A stretch of DNA of 64,000 nt. It comes from Chloroflexota bacterium. GTDB lineage: Bacteria > Chloroflexota > Anaerolineae > Anaerolineales > Anaerolineaceae. Positions 53,078 to 62,346 of the stretch are shown here, piece after piece; the stretch's first letter is position 1; each line of letters begins with the position of its first letter. The notes below the pieces were generated by a model. That model was not told the DNA's origin, did not search any database, and saw nothing but the letters and a program-made list of their open reading frames with translations. A program made the translations under genes and the position numbers. The stretch is taken from positions 1 through 64,000 of the forward strand of contig WOUT01000006.1 in assembly GCA_009773005.1 (NCBI GenBank). The letters are read 5' to 3'.

Positions 53078-54493
53078 ATGAAAAAATCTTTACTTAAACA
53101 TCGTCCTGTTTGGCTTCTCGCTGGCTTATTGTTGGTAGCCAGCATCGCAGGAATTATCTACTGGACTCAATCTGTGGCAAGCGCGGCTGAAACAACAGCC
53201 CCTGTATTGCAAACATCCAAAGTTCGCACAGGCGACCTTGTAGTCAGCGCTAGCGGAAGTGGAAACGTCCTCTCATCCGCACAAGCTGACCTGGGTTTCC
53301 GCAGTAATGGCATCGTAGCTGAAGTATACGTAACTTCCAGCCAACAGGTTAAAAAAGGGGATATTCTCGCCAGCCTTGATAACACTTCTCAAAAAATCGC
53401 TTTTACCCAGGCTGAAGCTACCATAAAAACACTGTTTTCCGAAGCGGGTATTGCCGCTTACCAAATTGAAGCCGTCAACGCAGAAATTGCATATAACGAT
53501 GCCCTTGGTCAATCCTATACATTGAATAAACCAGTTGGTTCGTCCGACTATATTGCGATTCTAAGATCTGCGTACCTTACTGCTCAAGACAAGGTAGTAA
53601 CTGCTGAAGAAAACTTCAACCGCTATGTAGAAACTCCTGATGGTGACATTCGCAAAGCGCAAGCATTGGCCTCTCTGGCACAAGCTCGAATTGATTTGAA
53701 GGGCGCCAAAGCGAATTTAGCTTATTACGAAAGTAATCCCGATACACTAGACTCGGTATCCATTCAAGCGAACCTGGATCTCGCCGAAGCCAAAATGAAC
53801 GATGCTCAGACCGCGCTTGCTATTTTGAAAGCAGGGGATCCCGAGGCTCTGGAACAAACACTTGCTGCTGCAGATGGCACCTCGCTGGAAAAACTCAAAT
53901 TGGAATACCTCGCGTATGAAAATGCCCGCATTGCGCTTGAAAATACTCGGCTGATCGCGCCTTTTGACGGTGTCGTTATCAATCTAAATCTTGTTCCCGG
54001 ACAAAGCGTTAGCGCCAACCCGGTTTTAACCCTCGCCGCATTGGAATCTTTTCAGGTTAAATTTTTTATGGACGAAACTGACCTGGCCGGTCTTGCTGTT
54101 GGTAACCGGGTTGTTTACACATTCAATGCCTACCCTGAAACCAGCCTGGATGGCAAAGTCACTCTTATTGAACGAGCCCTTCAAACAGTAGATGGCTCCC
54201 CGGTTGTTGTTGTTTGGGGTTCCCTGCCAGAGCGTCCTTCATTCACCCTGCTGGCAGGTATGACTGTTGATGTGGAAGTGATTGCTGGCGAAGCTCAGAA
54301 AACTCTGATCGTTCCAGTACAAGCCCTGCGTGAACTTAGTCCTGGTTCATTTGCGGTCTTTGTTGTTCAATCTGATAGTTCACTCAAACTCACCCCCGTC
54401 ACAATTGGGTTGCGTGATTTTGCGAATGCTGAAATTCTAAGCGGTCTCAAAATGGGTGATGTGGTCAGCACCGGCACTGTTGAAACAAAATAA
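53078..54493 (+). CDS. MacA-like membrane fusion protein
   Basis: A 471-residue RND/HlyD-type adaptor with an N-terminal anchor helix (about 9-28), a biotinyl-lipoyl-like half (GSGNVLSSAQADLGF and VKKGDILASLDNTSQ, near 52-105), a long helical hairpin (about 110-260), the second lipoyl half (LIAPFDGVVINLNLVPGQ, near 288) and beta-barrel domains. ATG at 53078 follows AAGGAG. It is followed by an ABC ATPase and an FtsX-like permease, the MacAB arrangement of exporters acting outside the membrane. Confidence 0.92.
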   Translation: MKKSLLKHRPVWLLAGLLLVASIAGIIYWTQSVASAAETTAPVLQTSKVRTGDLVVSASGSGNVLSSAQADLGFRSNGIVAEVYVTSSQQVKKGDILASLDNTSQKIAFTQAEATIKTLFSEAGIAAYQIEAVNAEIAYNDALGQSYTLNKPVGSSDYIAILRSAYLTAQDKVVTAEENFNRYVETPDGDIRKAQALASLAQARIDLKGAKANLAYYESNPDTLDSVSIQANLDLAEAKMNDAQTALAILKAGDPEALEQTLAAADGTSLEKLKLEYLAYENARIALENTRLIAPFDGVVINLNLVPGQSVSANPVLTLAALESFQVKFFMDETDLAGLAVGNRVVYTFNAYPETSLDGKVTLIERALQTVDGSPVVVVWGSLPERPSFTLLAGMTVDVEVIAGEAQKTLIVPVQALRELSPGSFAVFVVQSDSSLKLTPVTIGLRDFANAEILSGLKMGDVVSTGTVETK

Positions 54494-54507
54494 TTACAGG
54501 TAAAAAT

Positions 54508-55236
54508 ATGAACTCCCTTATAGAAATCAAAGAATTGACCAAAGTTTACGGCGAAGAAGAAGCCACGGTTTATGCTCTGGCAGGTGTAGATGTTCAAGTG
54601 AAAAAAGGTGAATTCGTCGCTATTATGGGTCCCTCTGGGTCCGGCAAATCTACCTTAATGAATATCCTCGGTTGTCTCGATCGACCTTCTACTGGTACAT
54701 ATTTTTTAGATGGTCGCGATGTGAGCCAGTTGAGTAAAAACCAACTGGCCGAAGTCCGCAACCAGAAACTGGGTTTTATTTTTCAATCGTTCAACCTTCT
54801 CCCGCGTTTGAGCGCATTAGCAAACGTGATGCTGCCAATGCTCTACAACCCGCTTGATGACATCGATGATACTGAAGCCAGATCCCGTGCAGTAGATTCA
54901 CTGGAATCGGTTGGATTGGGCGCTCGCATGCACCATCGTCCCAACCAACTTTCAGGCGGGCAGCAACAGCGCGTAGCAATTGCCCGTGCACTGGTTAACC
55001 GACCGCCGCTCATTTTGGCAGATGAACCTACCGGTAACCTGGATTCAAAATCCAGCCTCGAAATCATGGATATTTTACAAAATCTACATAGTAATGGAGC
55101 AACGATAGTGATGGTCACCCACGAACAAGATATTGCCCATCGCGCTGAACGAGTCATTTGTGTTAAGGATGGCTTGATTCTCTCTGATGGTCACGGCGGT
55201 AAAAACCCCTGCTTGGGAAGGAAGGAATTGCAATGA
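54508..55236 (+). CDS. MacB-type ABC exporter ATPase
   Basis: A 242-residue ATPase of the LolD/MacB group: Walker [10 protein letters not shown] (near 40), Q-loop [12 protein letters not shown], signature [15 protein letters not shown] (near 147) and Walker [13 protein letters not shown] (near 168). It powers the FtsX-type permease encoded next, with which it overlaps by 4 nt. The substrate may be an outside peptide or lipoprotein. Confidence 0.95.
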   Translation: MNSLIEIKELTKVYGEEEATVYALAGVDVQVKKGEFVAIMGPSGSGKSTLMNILGCLDRPSTGTYFLDGRDVSQLSKNQLAEVRNQKLGFIFQSFNLLPRLSALANVMLPMLYNPLDDIDDTEARSRAVDSLESVGLGARMHHRPNQLSGGQQQRVAIARALVNRPPLILADEPTGNLDSKSSLEIMDILQNLHSNGATIVMVTHEQDIAHRAERVICVKDGLILSDGHGGKNPCLGRKELQ

Positions 55237-56444
55237 ACCCTAATAAAATTCTTCGCTCAGCCTGGGAAGGCTTGATGCTCAATAAAGTCCGTTCTTTCCT
55301 CACCACACTGGGTGTAATAATCGGTGTCGCTTCTGTCATCATCATGCTTGCAGTGAGCGCTGGAACCGAGGCTGCGATAGCTGAACAGATTAATGCATTG
55401 GGGGCGAACCTGATTATTGTTTCACCGGCTCGAGGTGTTCCAGGCGCTTCACGCACGCTTTTAATCGATGACGCTTACGCTATCGCAGAACAGGTCGTTG
55501 GAATCACCGGTATCTCTGCCGAACAAGCCCCAGCCGCCCAGACTGTCAAAGCCAATGACATCACACTTGACTCGATCGCTGTGGTCGGTACAACAGCCGA
55601 ATTTCCTGAAGTACGCGATTATACCGTTGCTTCAGGGCGATATTTCGACTTAGGCGAAGATGATCGGAAAGCAAAAGTTGCTGTCCTTGGAGCGGGAATC
55701 GCAACCGATCTGTTTGGCACAAACGAACCGCTTGGTCAAACTGTCACTGTTGGATCTACAAAACTGACCATCATCGGTGTAATGGAATCCAAAGGTATGG
55801 TAGCTGATGTTGACTATGATGGCCGAATTTATCTACCGATTAATTTGGTCTTTCAAAAATATATGACAGTCATGACAATCGGCGGAGATCGTGTGAGAAC
55901 GATTTACGTCAAGGCTGAGAGTCAGGAAAAAATTTCAAGCATTATTACTCAAATCACAACCGTTCTTGCCGAGCGCCATGATGTGGATCCTACAAAACCG
56001 GATTTCACAGTTCAAACCCAGCAAGATATCATCGCCACACAAGAAGCCACCACAGCAGCATTCCGTGACTTGTTGGCATGGGTGGCGGGCATCTCTCTTG
56101 TCGTCGGCGGCATCGGAATTATGAATATCATGTTAGTCAGTGTCACTGAACGTACCCGTGAAATAGGGCTGCGTCAGGCACTCGGTGCACGCCCATCTGA
56201 TGTCTTGCTCCAATTCCTGCTCGAAGCCGTAATTCTTAGCCTGGCAGGCGGGTTGGTTGGCATCGCAGCAGGTGTGGGCGGTTCCTATTTGTTTGGCGCA
56301 CTCGGAACCATGCAGACCGCAATAGTACCTGCATCCATCCCGGTAGCCTTTGGCGCTGCCGCTATCGTCGGCATCTTCTTCGGCTATTACCCAGCCACCC
56401 AAGCCGCCAAGCTTGACCCTATTGTCGCTCTGCGGCACGAATAA
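55233..56444 (+). CDS. MacB-type FtsX-family permease
   Basis: A 403-residue permease with one N-terminal helix, a large outside MacB_PCD domain (about 45-260) and three C-terminal helices (FtsX domain; ISLVVGGIGIMNIMLVSVTERTREIG near 285-310). This is the usual four-helix MacB topology. It uses mechanical coupling of ATP hydrolysis to the outside domain. The ATPase is separate rather than fused as in E. coli MacB. Confidence 0.94.
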   Translation: MNPNKILRSAWEGLMLNKVRSFLTTLGVIIGVASVIIMLAVSAGTEAAIAEQINALGANLIIVSPARGVPGASRTLLIDDAYAIAEQVVGITGISAEQAPAAQTVKANDITLDSIAVVGTTAEFPEVRDYTVASGRYFDLGEDDRKAKVAVLGAGIATDLFGTNEPLGQTVTVGSTKLTIIGVMESKGMVADVDYDGRIYLPINLVFQKYMTVMTIGGDRVRTIYVKAESQEKISSIITQITTVLAERHDVDPTKPDFTVQTQQDIIATQEATTAAFRDLLAWVAGISLVVGGIGIMNIMLVSVTERTREIGLRQALGARPSDVLLQFLLEAVILSLAGGLVGIAAGVGGSYLFGALGTMQTAIVPASIPVAFGAAAIVGIFFGYYPATQAAKLDPIVALRHE

Positions 56445-56472
56445 ATTCATCTACTTAAAAAGGATATGATCT

Positions 56473-57057
56473 ATGATACGCGTTCACCTACCGATTTTAC
56501 TTATTTTATCTGCCTTGCTTCTGACAGCTTGTGGATCAAACTCCACACCGCCACCTGCTCTGGCTGTGGATACCGAATCTGCGCCTCAGTCTGTTATCAA
56601 TAATGACACCACTACCAAAAACATTGACCGGGTTGCGGTCGATACCAATTATGAAAATGCTCTCACACCACGCTTGCTGCTCGCTTTCGGTTCATTGAAG
56701 CTGGCGGAGACTCAAACAGTAATCACTTCCGAACAAGCGCCTCAGTTGATCATGCTTTGGCAGGCGCTTGATAACCTGACAAACTCTGGAACAAGCGCTG
56801 TGGAAGAGGTAGACGCTCTGCTTTTACAAATCGAGTCAACCTTAAGCTCTGAGCAAGTAAGCACCATCAACACCATGAAACTAACCCAGGTGGAACTGCA
56901 AGCATGGGCGCAAGCCAACGGTGTGACCATGGGCTCTGGTGCCGGAGGGGGACAGGGACAAGGTCAGGGGCAGGGTATGTCGCCTGAAGCCCGCGCCACA
57001 AAACAGGCAGCAGATGGAAGAACTGGCGTCACTCCCAACAGCAATAACCTATCTTGA
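56473..57057 (+). CDS. Lipoprotein, first of a paralogous pair
   Basis: A 194-residue lipoprotein with signal LLLTACGSN (lipid-bearing Cys at residue 20). The domain (about 60-150) has YENALTPRLLLAFGSLKLAET and EVDALLLQIESTLSSEQV, and is matched piece by piece in the next gene. The tail is Gly/Gln-rich (GGGQGQGQGQGM). It follows the MacB-like permease by 28 nt. It may be a substrate-binding or chaperone part of that exporter; the function is not established. Confidence 0.82.
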   Translation: MIRVHLPILLILSALLLTACGSNSTPPPALAVDTESAPQSVINNDTTTKNIDRVAVDTNYENALTPRLLLAFGSLKLAETQTVITSEQAPQLIMLWQALDNLTNSGTSAVEEVDALLLQIESTLSSEQVSTINTMKLTQVELQAWAQANGVTMGSGAGGGQGQGQGQGMSPEARATKQAADGRTGVTPNSNNLS

Positions 57058-57080
57058 AACGATCAAATAAGGAGAAAATC

Positions 57081-57671
57081 ATGAAAAAAACTCGATTCTT
57101 GCTTCCATTGCTTGCGTTTGTCCTGCTGCTCTCTGCCTGTTCCTCGGCAGCTCCATCTACTTCCACCGAGCCTACCTCGATCGCTGGGGTGTATCTGGAC
57201 ACTGAATATATTGACGCTGTCAGCCTGCGCAATCAACTAGCCTATGGCACGATCAAACTTGCTGAAACCTCTGATGCCGTTACTGCTGAACAAGCAACAA
57301 ACCTCATCCCGCTTTGGCAAGGCATCATCGCCCTCAGTGGTGACACAACCACTGCCAGCGAAGAATTGATTGCCATTCAAGACCAGATCACAACAACCTT
57401 GACGCCTGAACAATTGAAAACTATTGCTGAAATGCAGATCACCAACGCTGAGCTGAATTCATTCTATGCAGAATTTGGTGTTGTCCTCCCTACTCCTATC
57501 CCCGGAGTCACCAAAGTACCCGGTTCAGGTAGTAGCAAAACGGAAGCCGAAAAAGCTGCTGCTCGAGCTACCGCTGAAGCAGCAGGTCAGACCACTGGCA
57601 CTGGTCAATCAGCTAAGACCTTGTTGTTTGAGAAGGTCATCGAATACTTATCGGAAATTGGTAAATCATAG
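57081..57671 (+). CDS. Lipoprotein, second of a paralogous pair
   Basis: A 196-residue lipoprotein (signal LLLSACSSA) paralogous to the gene before it: YIDAVSLRNQLAYGTIKLAET, then IPLWQGI and LTPEQLKTIAEMQIT line up with the first copy. ATG at 57081 follows AAGGAGAAAATC and gives a proper signal peptide; an upstream ATG gives a charged leader. The Ala/Lys-rich tail differs from the Gly/Gln tail of its sibling. It closes the MacAB-like operon. Confidence 0.84.
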   Translation: MKKTRFLLPLLAFVLLLSACSSAAPSTSTEPTSIAGVYLDTEYIDAVSLRNQLAYGTIKLAETSDAVTAEQATNLIPLWQGIIALSGDTTTASEELIAIQDQITTTLTPEQLKTIAEMQITNAELNSFYAEFGVVLPTPIPGVTKVPGSGSSKTEAEKAAARATAEAAGQTTGTGQSAKTLLFEKVIEYLSEIGKS

Positions 57672-57819
57672 TTTCTGGCACTTCAAATGTATTTAGTCAA
57701 TATAGACTGTACTTAAATAATCATCCGTCCTTTCTCGTAAAGCAAATGAAACCAGAAAGGACGGTATTTTTTTTATGGAAACCCGAATTCATTGAGTATT
57801 TTATTCTATGCACCTTGCT

Positions 57820-59199
57820 TTAATAGATGATTATCCAGAACGGAAACGAAGCGTCCGCATGTCCACCTGAACCGATCGATACGGTTTTCGGGTTGGAACC
57901 CGGAATAGACTTATATCCACCGGGAGGGGCACTGGCGACACTCACGCAATAGGTTCCAGGCATTATTCCATTGAAGGCATAATTTCCATCGGCGCCTGTC
58001 GTTGTTGACCCAATTTCAGCGCCTGGAGATGAGCAACTGCCCGGCTGCAAGCGGATTACCGCTCCAGGGAGCTTAAACTCAGAGGGTTGGAAGATTTGAT
58101 TTCCGTTAAAGTCATTCCAGGCAAAACCACCGATTGAGCCTGGAGAAGCCGTTGAGGTCGCTGTTGCAGGAATCGGGCAAACACCGGGTTCCTTTCCAGT
58201 GGCAGTAAATCCAAGCGGCCATCTGCATGTATTATCCACCTCTGAAAAAGCCTTGAGAGGGTAAGCTTGAGATTGATAGGTTAGTGGAGAACCTGCTTCA
58301 ATGATCGTAAAGTGGTCGTTATAATCGAACCAGCCCGGTTGAAATTCTGTTTTTGCCCAAGCCCCCCACATAAAAGCCGGATCATTGTTGATCAGTGAAT
58401 ACTTGAACGCGATTTGAACAGTTCTTGGATCGTTCGGGTCAATACGCGACCAGGCAGCATCCGGGTCGCTTCCGCCACCGGAATCAAATAATTTCGTTTC
58501 GTAACCATCTCCGGTTTGTGGATGGTCGCCTTCCATTGGCAGCCGGGCTCCGACGTCACCGTTGGTATCTTTCCAAACCTGCACTCCTTCTACTGCCCAT
58601 TCAGCGCCCGGTTTTTGAACAAATACGAGCACATCTCCTCTACCGTCCACATTCAGGTCAAATTCAGCTCCATAGCTGCCACGCAATCCTCCTTCAACAG
58701 CGGTTCCTTGCAATCGGATAAGGAGAAATACCCAAGCATCCTTGCGATTTAAAGAACCCTGCAAAATATCCAGGTCGGGGAAATACTTGTCCATCGTGTC
58801 GGCATTGAATGGACGCTCAAACAAACCGATACTGAAATTTTCGCCAGCAACAACTTTTTTACTGTTGGCATACGCCGAAGTGTTCGGGTCCGTCATTCCT
58901 GATTCTCTGTTCCCCGGTGGGTTAACAGGCGTGACCAGATGGACAATTCCGGCAGTCGCCTCAACTGCAGGCTCAACCGTATTCGTTATTGTCGGGTTTA
59001 ATTCCGGTCGATTAGTGGGCGCTGGATTGCCGGCTTGAAATGCATTTGCGGTTTGTTGTAATGCTGCCAGGGTTTCTTGTACCCCTCCAGAATCAGTTTG
59101 ACCCGATGAAAATAACGGGAAATTGCAAGCCGCAAGTGCCAGCGCGACGAACAATATTGCACATATCAACTTTATCCAAGTACTTTTAACTGAAGACAT
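57820..59199 (-). CDS. Secreted lipoprotein with SdrD-B-like C-terminal domain
   Basis: A 459-residue lipoprotein with signal ALALAACNF (Cys near 24), a disordered Thr/Pro spacer, a middle beta domain (about 95-340) containing DLNVDGRGD (Ca-like loop), and a C-terminal SdrD B-like domain (about 360-455; GSIGGFAWNDFNGNQIFQPSE) as in Cna-B type stalk domains. It likely decorates the cell surface. The middle domain is not recognised. It is transcribed alone, divergent from the sortase-fold gene. Confidence 0.78.
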   Translation of the reverse strand: MSSVKSTWIKLICAILFVALALAACNFPLFSSGQTDSGGVQETLAALQQTANAFQAGNPAPTNRPELNPTITNTVEPAVEATAGIVHLVTPVNPPGNRESGMTDPNTSAYANSKKVVAGENFSIGLFERPFNADTMDKYFPDLDILQGSLNRKDAWVFLLIRLQGTAVEGGLRGSYGAEFDLNVDGRGDVLVFVQKPGAEWAVEGVQVWKDTNGDVGARLPMEGDHPQTGDGYETKLFDSGGGSDPDAAWSRIDPNDPRTVQIAFKYSLINNDPAFMWGAWAKTEFQPGWFDYNDHFTIIEAGSPLTYQSQAYPLKAFSEVDNTCRWPLGFTATGKEPGVCPIPATATSTASPGSIGGFAWNDFNGNQIFQPSEFKLPGAVIRLQPGSCSSPGAEIGSTTTGADGNYAFNGIMPGTYCVSVASAPPGGYKSIPGSNPKTVSIGSGGHADASFPFWIIIY

Positions 59200-59380
59200 A
59201 ACTCCTCCTCAAACATCTTCAAAACCAAAAGCTGCGATAAATGACAAATTCATTATATAGACACAAAATCCAGAAATCAATCATCAACTTGAGTTCTAAA
59301 TTCATGAAGTTTTTTATCCAGCTTACAACTTTGCAAACTTGGCTATTATTACCTATATATTATTACAGTATTACTATTTT

Positions 59381-59416
59381 ATTACTATAATATATTTAAG
59401 GTTTATTTATAGTAAT
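59381..59416. promoter_or_regulatory. Inverted repeat over the promoter of the sortase-fold gene
   Basis: ATTACTATAA (59381-59390) and TTATAGTAAT (59407-59416) are perfect 10-bp arms; TATAAT (59386-59391) overlaps the left arm. Further ATTAC boxes lie at 59348, 59362 and 59370. A repressor or activator site is likely. Confidence 0.5.
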
Positions 59417-59429
59417 GAAGAGGTAATAC

Positions 59430-60107
59430 ATGAAAACGATAAGTTGGAAAACAAAATTCATCTCCGCAGTCGTTATCCTGGCAATAATCTTCGCTTTGTT
59501 TCCAACTATGTCAGTTCACGCGGAGGGAACTTCTACATCAAGCAACACACTGTCACTCAAAGATTTCTCCGCGACACTGCGAAAATCAGATTCGTCCCTT
59601 CTGACGGGTCTCTACATAGATGACGTGATGGCAGTTCCTGTCCTTCAACAACCCTCTTCGAACCCAGGTTATGTTTCTTCACGCGCTGAATCAGTCACAC
59701 AATTCGGTTTAGCAAGCCAATACGGTTCCATTGGTTTACTCGCTCATAATTATCTTTCTGGTAATGATTTTTTTAATATACAATCCGGTTCTTTGATTAC
59801 CCTGGTCTATGGCGACGGGAGTGTTAAATATTATCAAGTTAGTGATATTAGAAAATACCAGGCGCTAAGCCCAAACAGCCAATATTCCAATTTCAAAAAC
59901 CTGGCAAACCCAGATGTGACCCTCACCAGCACTGATTTGTTCTATGAAACTTACGGTTTGGGTAACGTCCTGGTCCTCCAAACCTGCATCCTCGCAAATG
60001 GAGACCCTTCCTGGGGCCGCATTTTCATTATTGCAACCCCCTACGAAGAAACGCCTGACTTGTCTTATCTCAGTTACAGCTTCCTGGAAGCAGTGCACAC
60101 AATGTAA
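59430..60107 (+). CDS. Exported sortase-fold protein
   Basis: A 225-residue protein with an N-terminal signal/anchor helix (about 8-30, VHA end). The domain has the sortase pattern: LLAHNYLSGNDFF (catalytic His near 108), a strand YGDGSVKYYQV, then LVLQTCILANGDPSWGRIFI with the Cys of the TLxTC motif (here LQTC) near 187 and an Arg (GRIFI) near 198. These are the His-Cys-Arg triad of sortases, which join proteins by LPXTG-like signals. No LPXTG protein was seen in the window, so it may act on other targets or on disulfide/ester bonds. GAGGT precedes the ATG. Confidence 0.68.
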   Translation: MKTISWKTKFISAVVILAIIFALFPTMSVHAEGTSTSSNTLSLKDFSATLRKSDSSLLTGLYIDDVMAVPVLQQPSSNPGYVSSRAESVTQFGLASQYGSIGLLAHNYLSGNDFFNIQSGSLITLVYGDGSVKYYQVSDIRKYQALSPNSQYSNFKNLANPDVTLTSTDLFYETYGLGNVLVLQTCILANGDPSWGRIFIIATPYEETPDLSYLSYSFLEAVHTM

Positions 60108-60224
60108 TCTATTCATTATTTTATTCATTACTTCCATCCCTCCTCTACACAAGAGCAGCTTATTTCCGCTGTTCTTGTGTTTTAGTCCTCCTTTCATATA
60201 CAATAGAGAAAAAGGCCAAACTCT

Positions 60225-60752
60225 ATGTCAAATCAAACCATTTCACTACGAGAATTTTGCTGTAAATCACATTCAATTTGGGAAGACCAATGGTTATTGC
60301 TCACTTCCGGTGATTATGAAGAGCAAAAGTTCAACAGCATGACGATATCCTGGGGTAGTATTGGCGTGATGTGGAACAAACCATTTATCCAGGTAGTTGT
60401 AAGACCTACAAGATACACTTACGGATTCATGCAGGAATATTCTGATTTTACAGTTTGCACATTCCCTGAGGCTTATCGAAAGTCATTGCAACTACTAGGT
60501 TCAAAATCAGGCAGAGACAGCGATAAGATCGCAGCCTCTGGAATTTCTCCCTGTAAAAGCTCCATTGTTAGAGCGCCAGCTTATCTTGAAGCCAATTTGG
60601 TCATCGAATGTCGAAAAATCTATTCTGATGAATTTAGACCGCAAGCGTTTTTAGATCCAAGTATTGATAATTTATACTCAAAGAATGACTATCACACCAT
60701 TTATTACGGCGAGATTCTCGCCATCACTGGCGATCGAACCTTGTATACCTAA
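60225..60752 (+). CDS. Flavin reductase-like domain protein
   Basis: A 175-residue protein of the FMN-binding split-barrel flavin reductase-like group: FNSMTISWGSIGVMWNKPFIQVVVRPTRYT (quoted in part as FNSMTISWGSIGVMW) near residue 36-65 is the FMN contact stretch, and TYGFMQEYSDFTVCTFPE follows. Such proteins reduce flavin or bind FMN in redox reactions. Its SD is weak (AAGG). A terminator follows directly. Partner unknown. Confidence 0.8.
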   Translation: MSNQTISLREFCCKSHSIWEDQWLLLTSGDYEEQKFNSMTISWGSIGVMWNKPFIQVVVRPTRYTYGFMQEYSDFTVCTFPEAYRKSLQLLGSKSGRDSDKIAASGISPCKSSIVRAPAYLEANLVIECRKIYSDEFRPQAFLDPSIDNLYSKNDYHTIYYGEILAITGDRTLYT

Positions 60753-60755
60753 ATA

Positions 60756-60796
60756 AAAATGGATGGCTCAAGACGATCGGCCATCCATTTTGTTTT
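60756..60796 (+). terminator. Terminator after the flavin reductase-like gene
   Basis: AAAATGGATGGC and GCCATCCATTTT form a perfect 12-bp stem with a 12-nt loop, followed by a T-rich tract. Confidence 0.88.
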
Positions 60797-60856
60797 CCCC
60801 CTGCAGCGAAGTACTGGAGTTACCCTGGGAAGGGCAAATACAGAAATGAATGAAGT

Positions 60857-61978
60857 TTAGGTTGTTTCATTGTCAAACAAACCAATAAACGTCCTCACGA
60901 CTTCCGGATCATACATTTTTCCAGAAAATGTTTTTAATTCCAAAACCGCTTCATCATGGGTGCGCGGCGACCGATAAATACGTCCCTCTGTCATCGCAGC
61001 ATAAGAATCCACAACTGCGATGATCCGTGCTCCTAAAAGGATTTCTTCACCTCGCAGTCCATGGGGGTATCCTGCGCCGTCGATACGTTCATGATGTGAA
61101 AGGATCAATGGAGCAATCCTCTCCAATCCATTGAGACCTTTGACAATTTGAGCTCCAATTTCCGTGTGAGATTTCATGATATCCCACTCCCGAAAAGTCA
61201 ATGGTCCGGGTTTGTGCAGAATTTGATCCTCAATACCGACCTTTCCGATATCGTGCAGCAATGCTGCCCAACAAAGATCACGAGTTTCTCGAATAGAAAA
61301 ACCATAACACTGTGCAATTTGTTCTGAGAACAAAGTCATCCGTTTGCTATGAGATCCGCTATATGAGTCGCGGGTTTCTAATGTTTTTGACAACGCCAGC
61401 ACAGTCTCAATAGATGAATTAGCAAGTTGCTCATTGAGCTGTTTTCTATGAAGTGCATTCACAAGTTGATCCGCAATTAGATTAACCAAATAAAAAATAT
61501 CTGATGAAAAAGCATCTTCATAATGTGAATTTCTTTTTCCTAATAAGAGGATTCCCACAGCCGTTTTCTCAACATTTAGGGGGATGATCCAGTGGCAATC
61601 TTTTTCAGCCAATCCTAGTGCGGTCTTTTCTTCTGGAGATAAAGATTGGTCAAGAGAATTAGGTCGCTGGTTCGTTTCAGACCTGGCTATTCTTAAGAAG
61701 CTATCCTCAATAATCCTCGACAGTTTTGGGTCGGCATGTTGACATTGATAATGTCCGTTCTGATCAAGCATGATGATGCGGCAAATATCAATGTGCAAAA
61801 GATCCAGGATATATCCAGAAGTTCTCTCTATAATATGTTCGACAGTATCCGTGCCTACCAGAAAATGACTAAGATTTGACAATCCAGTCAATTTCTCGGC
61901 TGTTTTGGCAATTATGGCAGCCCCCCTCTGCCTAAAAGGGTGGGTATAGTTCTCAACGTATTGGGTCATTACACACAA
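60857..61978 (-). CDS. GAF-HD-GYP c-di-GMP phosphodiesterase-like protein
   Basis: A 373-residue protein with an N-terminal GAF domain (about 20-185) and a C-terminal HD-GYP domain (about 195-365). Motifs: ALLHDIGKVGI (HD near 235), KSHTEIGAQI, LSHHERIDGAGYPHGL (the GYP motif near 298) and ARIIAVVDSYAAM. HD-GYP enzymes break c-di-GMP to pGpG or GMP. All metal-binding His and Asp residues appear intact. It opposes the two GGDEF genes elsewhere in the window and stands beside the peptide operon on the same strand, 78 nt after it. Confidence 0.92.
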   Translation of the reverse strand: MCVMTQYVENYTHPFRQRGAAIIAKTAEKLTGLSNLSHFLVGTDTVEHIIERTSGYILDLLHIDICRIIMLDQNGHYQCQHADPKLSRIIEDSFLRIARSETNQRPNSLDQSLSPEEKTALGLAEKDCHWIIPLNVEKTAVGILLLGKRNSHYEDAFSSDIFYLVNLIADQLVNALHRKQLNEQLANSSIETVLALSKTLETRDSYSGSHSKRMTLFSEQIAQCYGFSIRETRDLCWAALLHDIGKVGIEDQILHKPGPLTFREWDIMKSHTEIGAQIVKGLNGLERIAPLILSHHERIDGAGYPHGLRGEEILLGARIIAVVDSYAAMTEGRIYRSPRTHDEAVLELKTFSGKMYDPEVVRTFIGLFDNETT

Positions 61979-62055
61979 AGCCTTTGATCAAAATTGCGCT
62001 CATATCAATAGCGATACCAATATATGTCTGGTTCAAGGAACCAAATTTATGCAGA

Positions 62056-62346
62056 TCAATCTGCGGCCAGGCAAGCAATTCCAGAGCGTTGCGGAAATCC
62101 ATTCATTTGCCGAGCGAACTCAGCCAAAGAAGTGGCTTGAATTGAGGATATCCGTTCAGATTCTTCCATAGCCAAGTTAAAAGCCTCACCGCCATATCCA
62201 CTCTTAATTGCCAGACGGGGATTAGCGAGCAGCAGCTTGCGGAATTTTTCGCTTACAACGGCCGCAGTCATAATGCGGCTGTATTCGCGTTCACTCTGAA
62301 CCATATGTTCATCTTGTTGATGATAATCAAAAAATATATTGCTCAT
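62056..62346 (-). CDS. NHLP/Os1348-like RiPP precursor candidate
   Basis: A 96-residue protein. Residues 35-78 (FRKLLLANPRLAI, then GYGGEAFNL and ISSIQATSLAEFA) fit the leader pattern of the NHLP-clan families (Os1348/Franean1_4349 type): F-R-x-L-L-L-x-N-P-x-x-A-I, GY, then I-x-A-x-x-L-x-E-F-A. The rest (RQMNGFPQRSGIACLAAD) would be the core and holds one Cys. ATG at 62346 follows AAGGAGAAAAAA; a longer frame adds an Arg/Lys run inside the previous gene. It overlaps the DUF5317 gene by 20 nt. No maturation enzyme is in the window, so modification is unproven. Confidence 0.6.
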   Translation of the reverse strand: MSNIFFDYHQQDEHMVQSEREYSRIMTAAVVSEKFRKLLLANPRLAIKSGYGGEAFNLAMEESERISSIQATSLAEFARQMNGFPQRSGIACLAAD

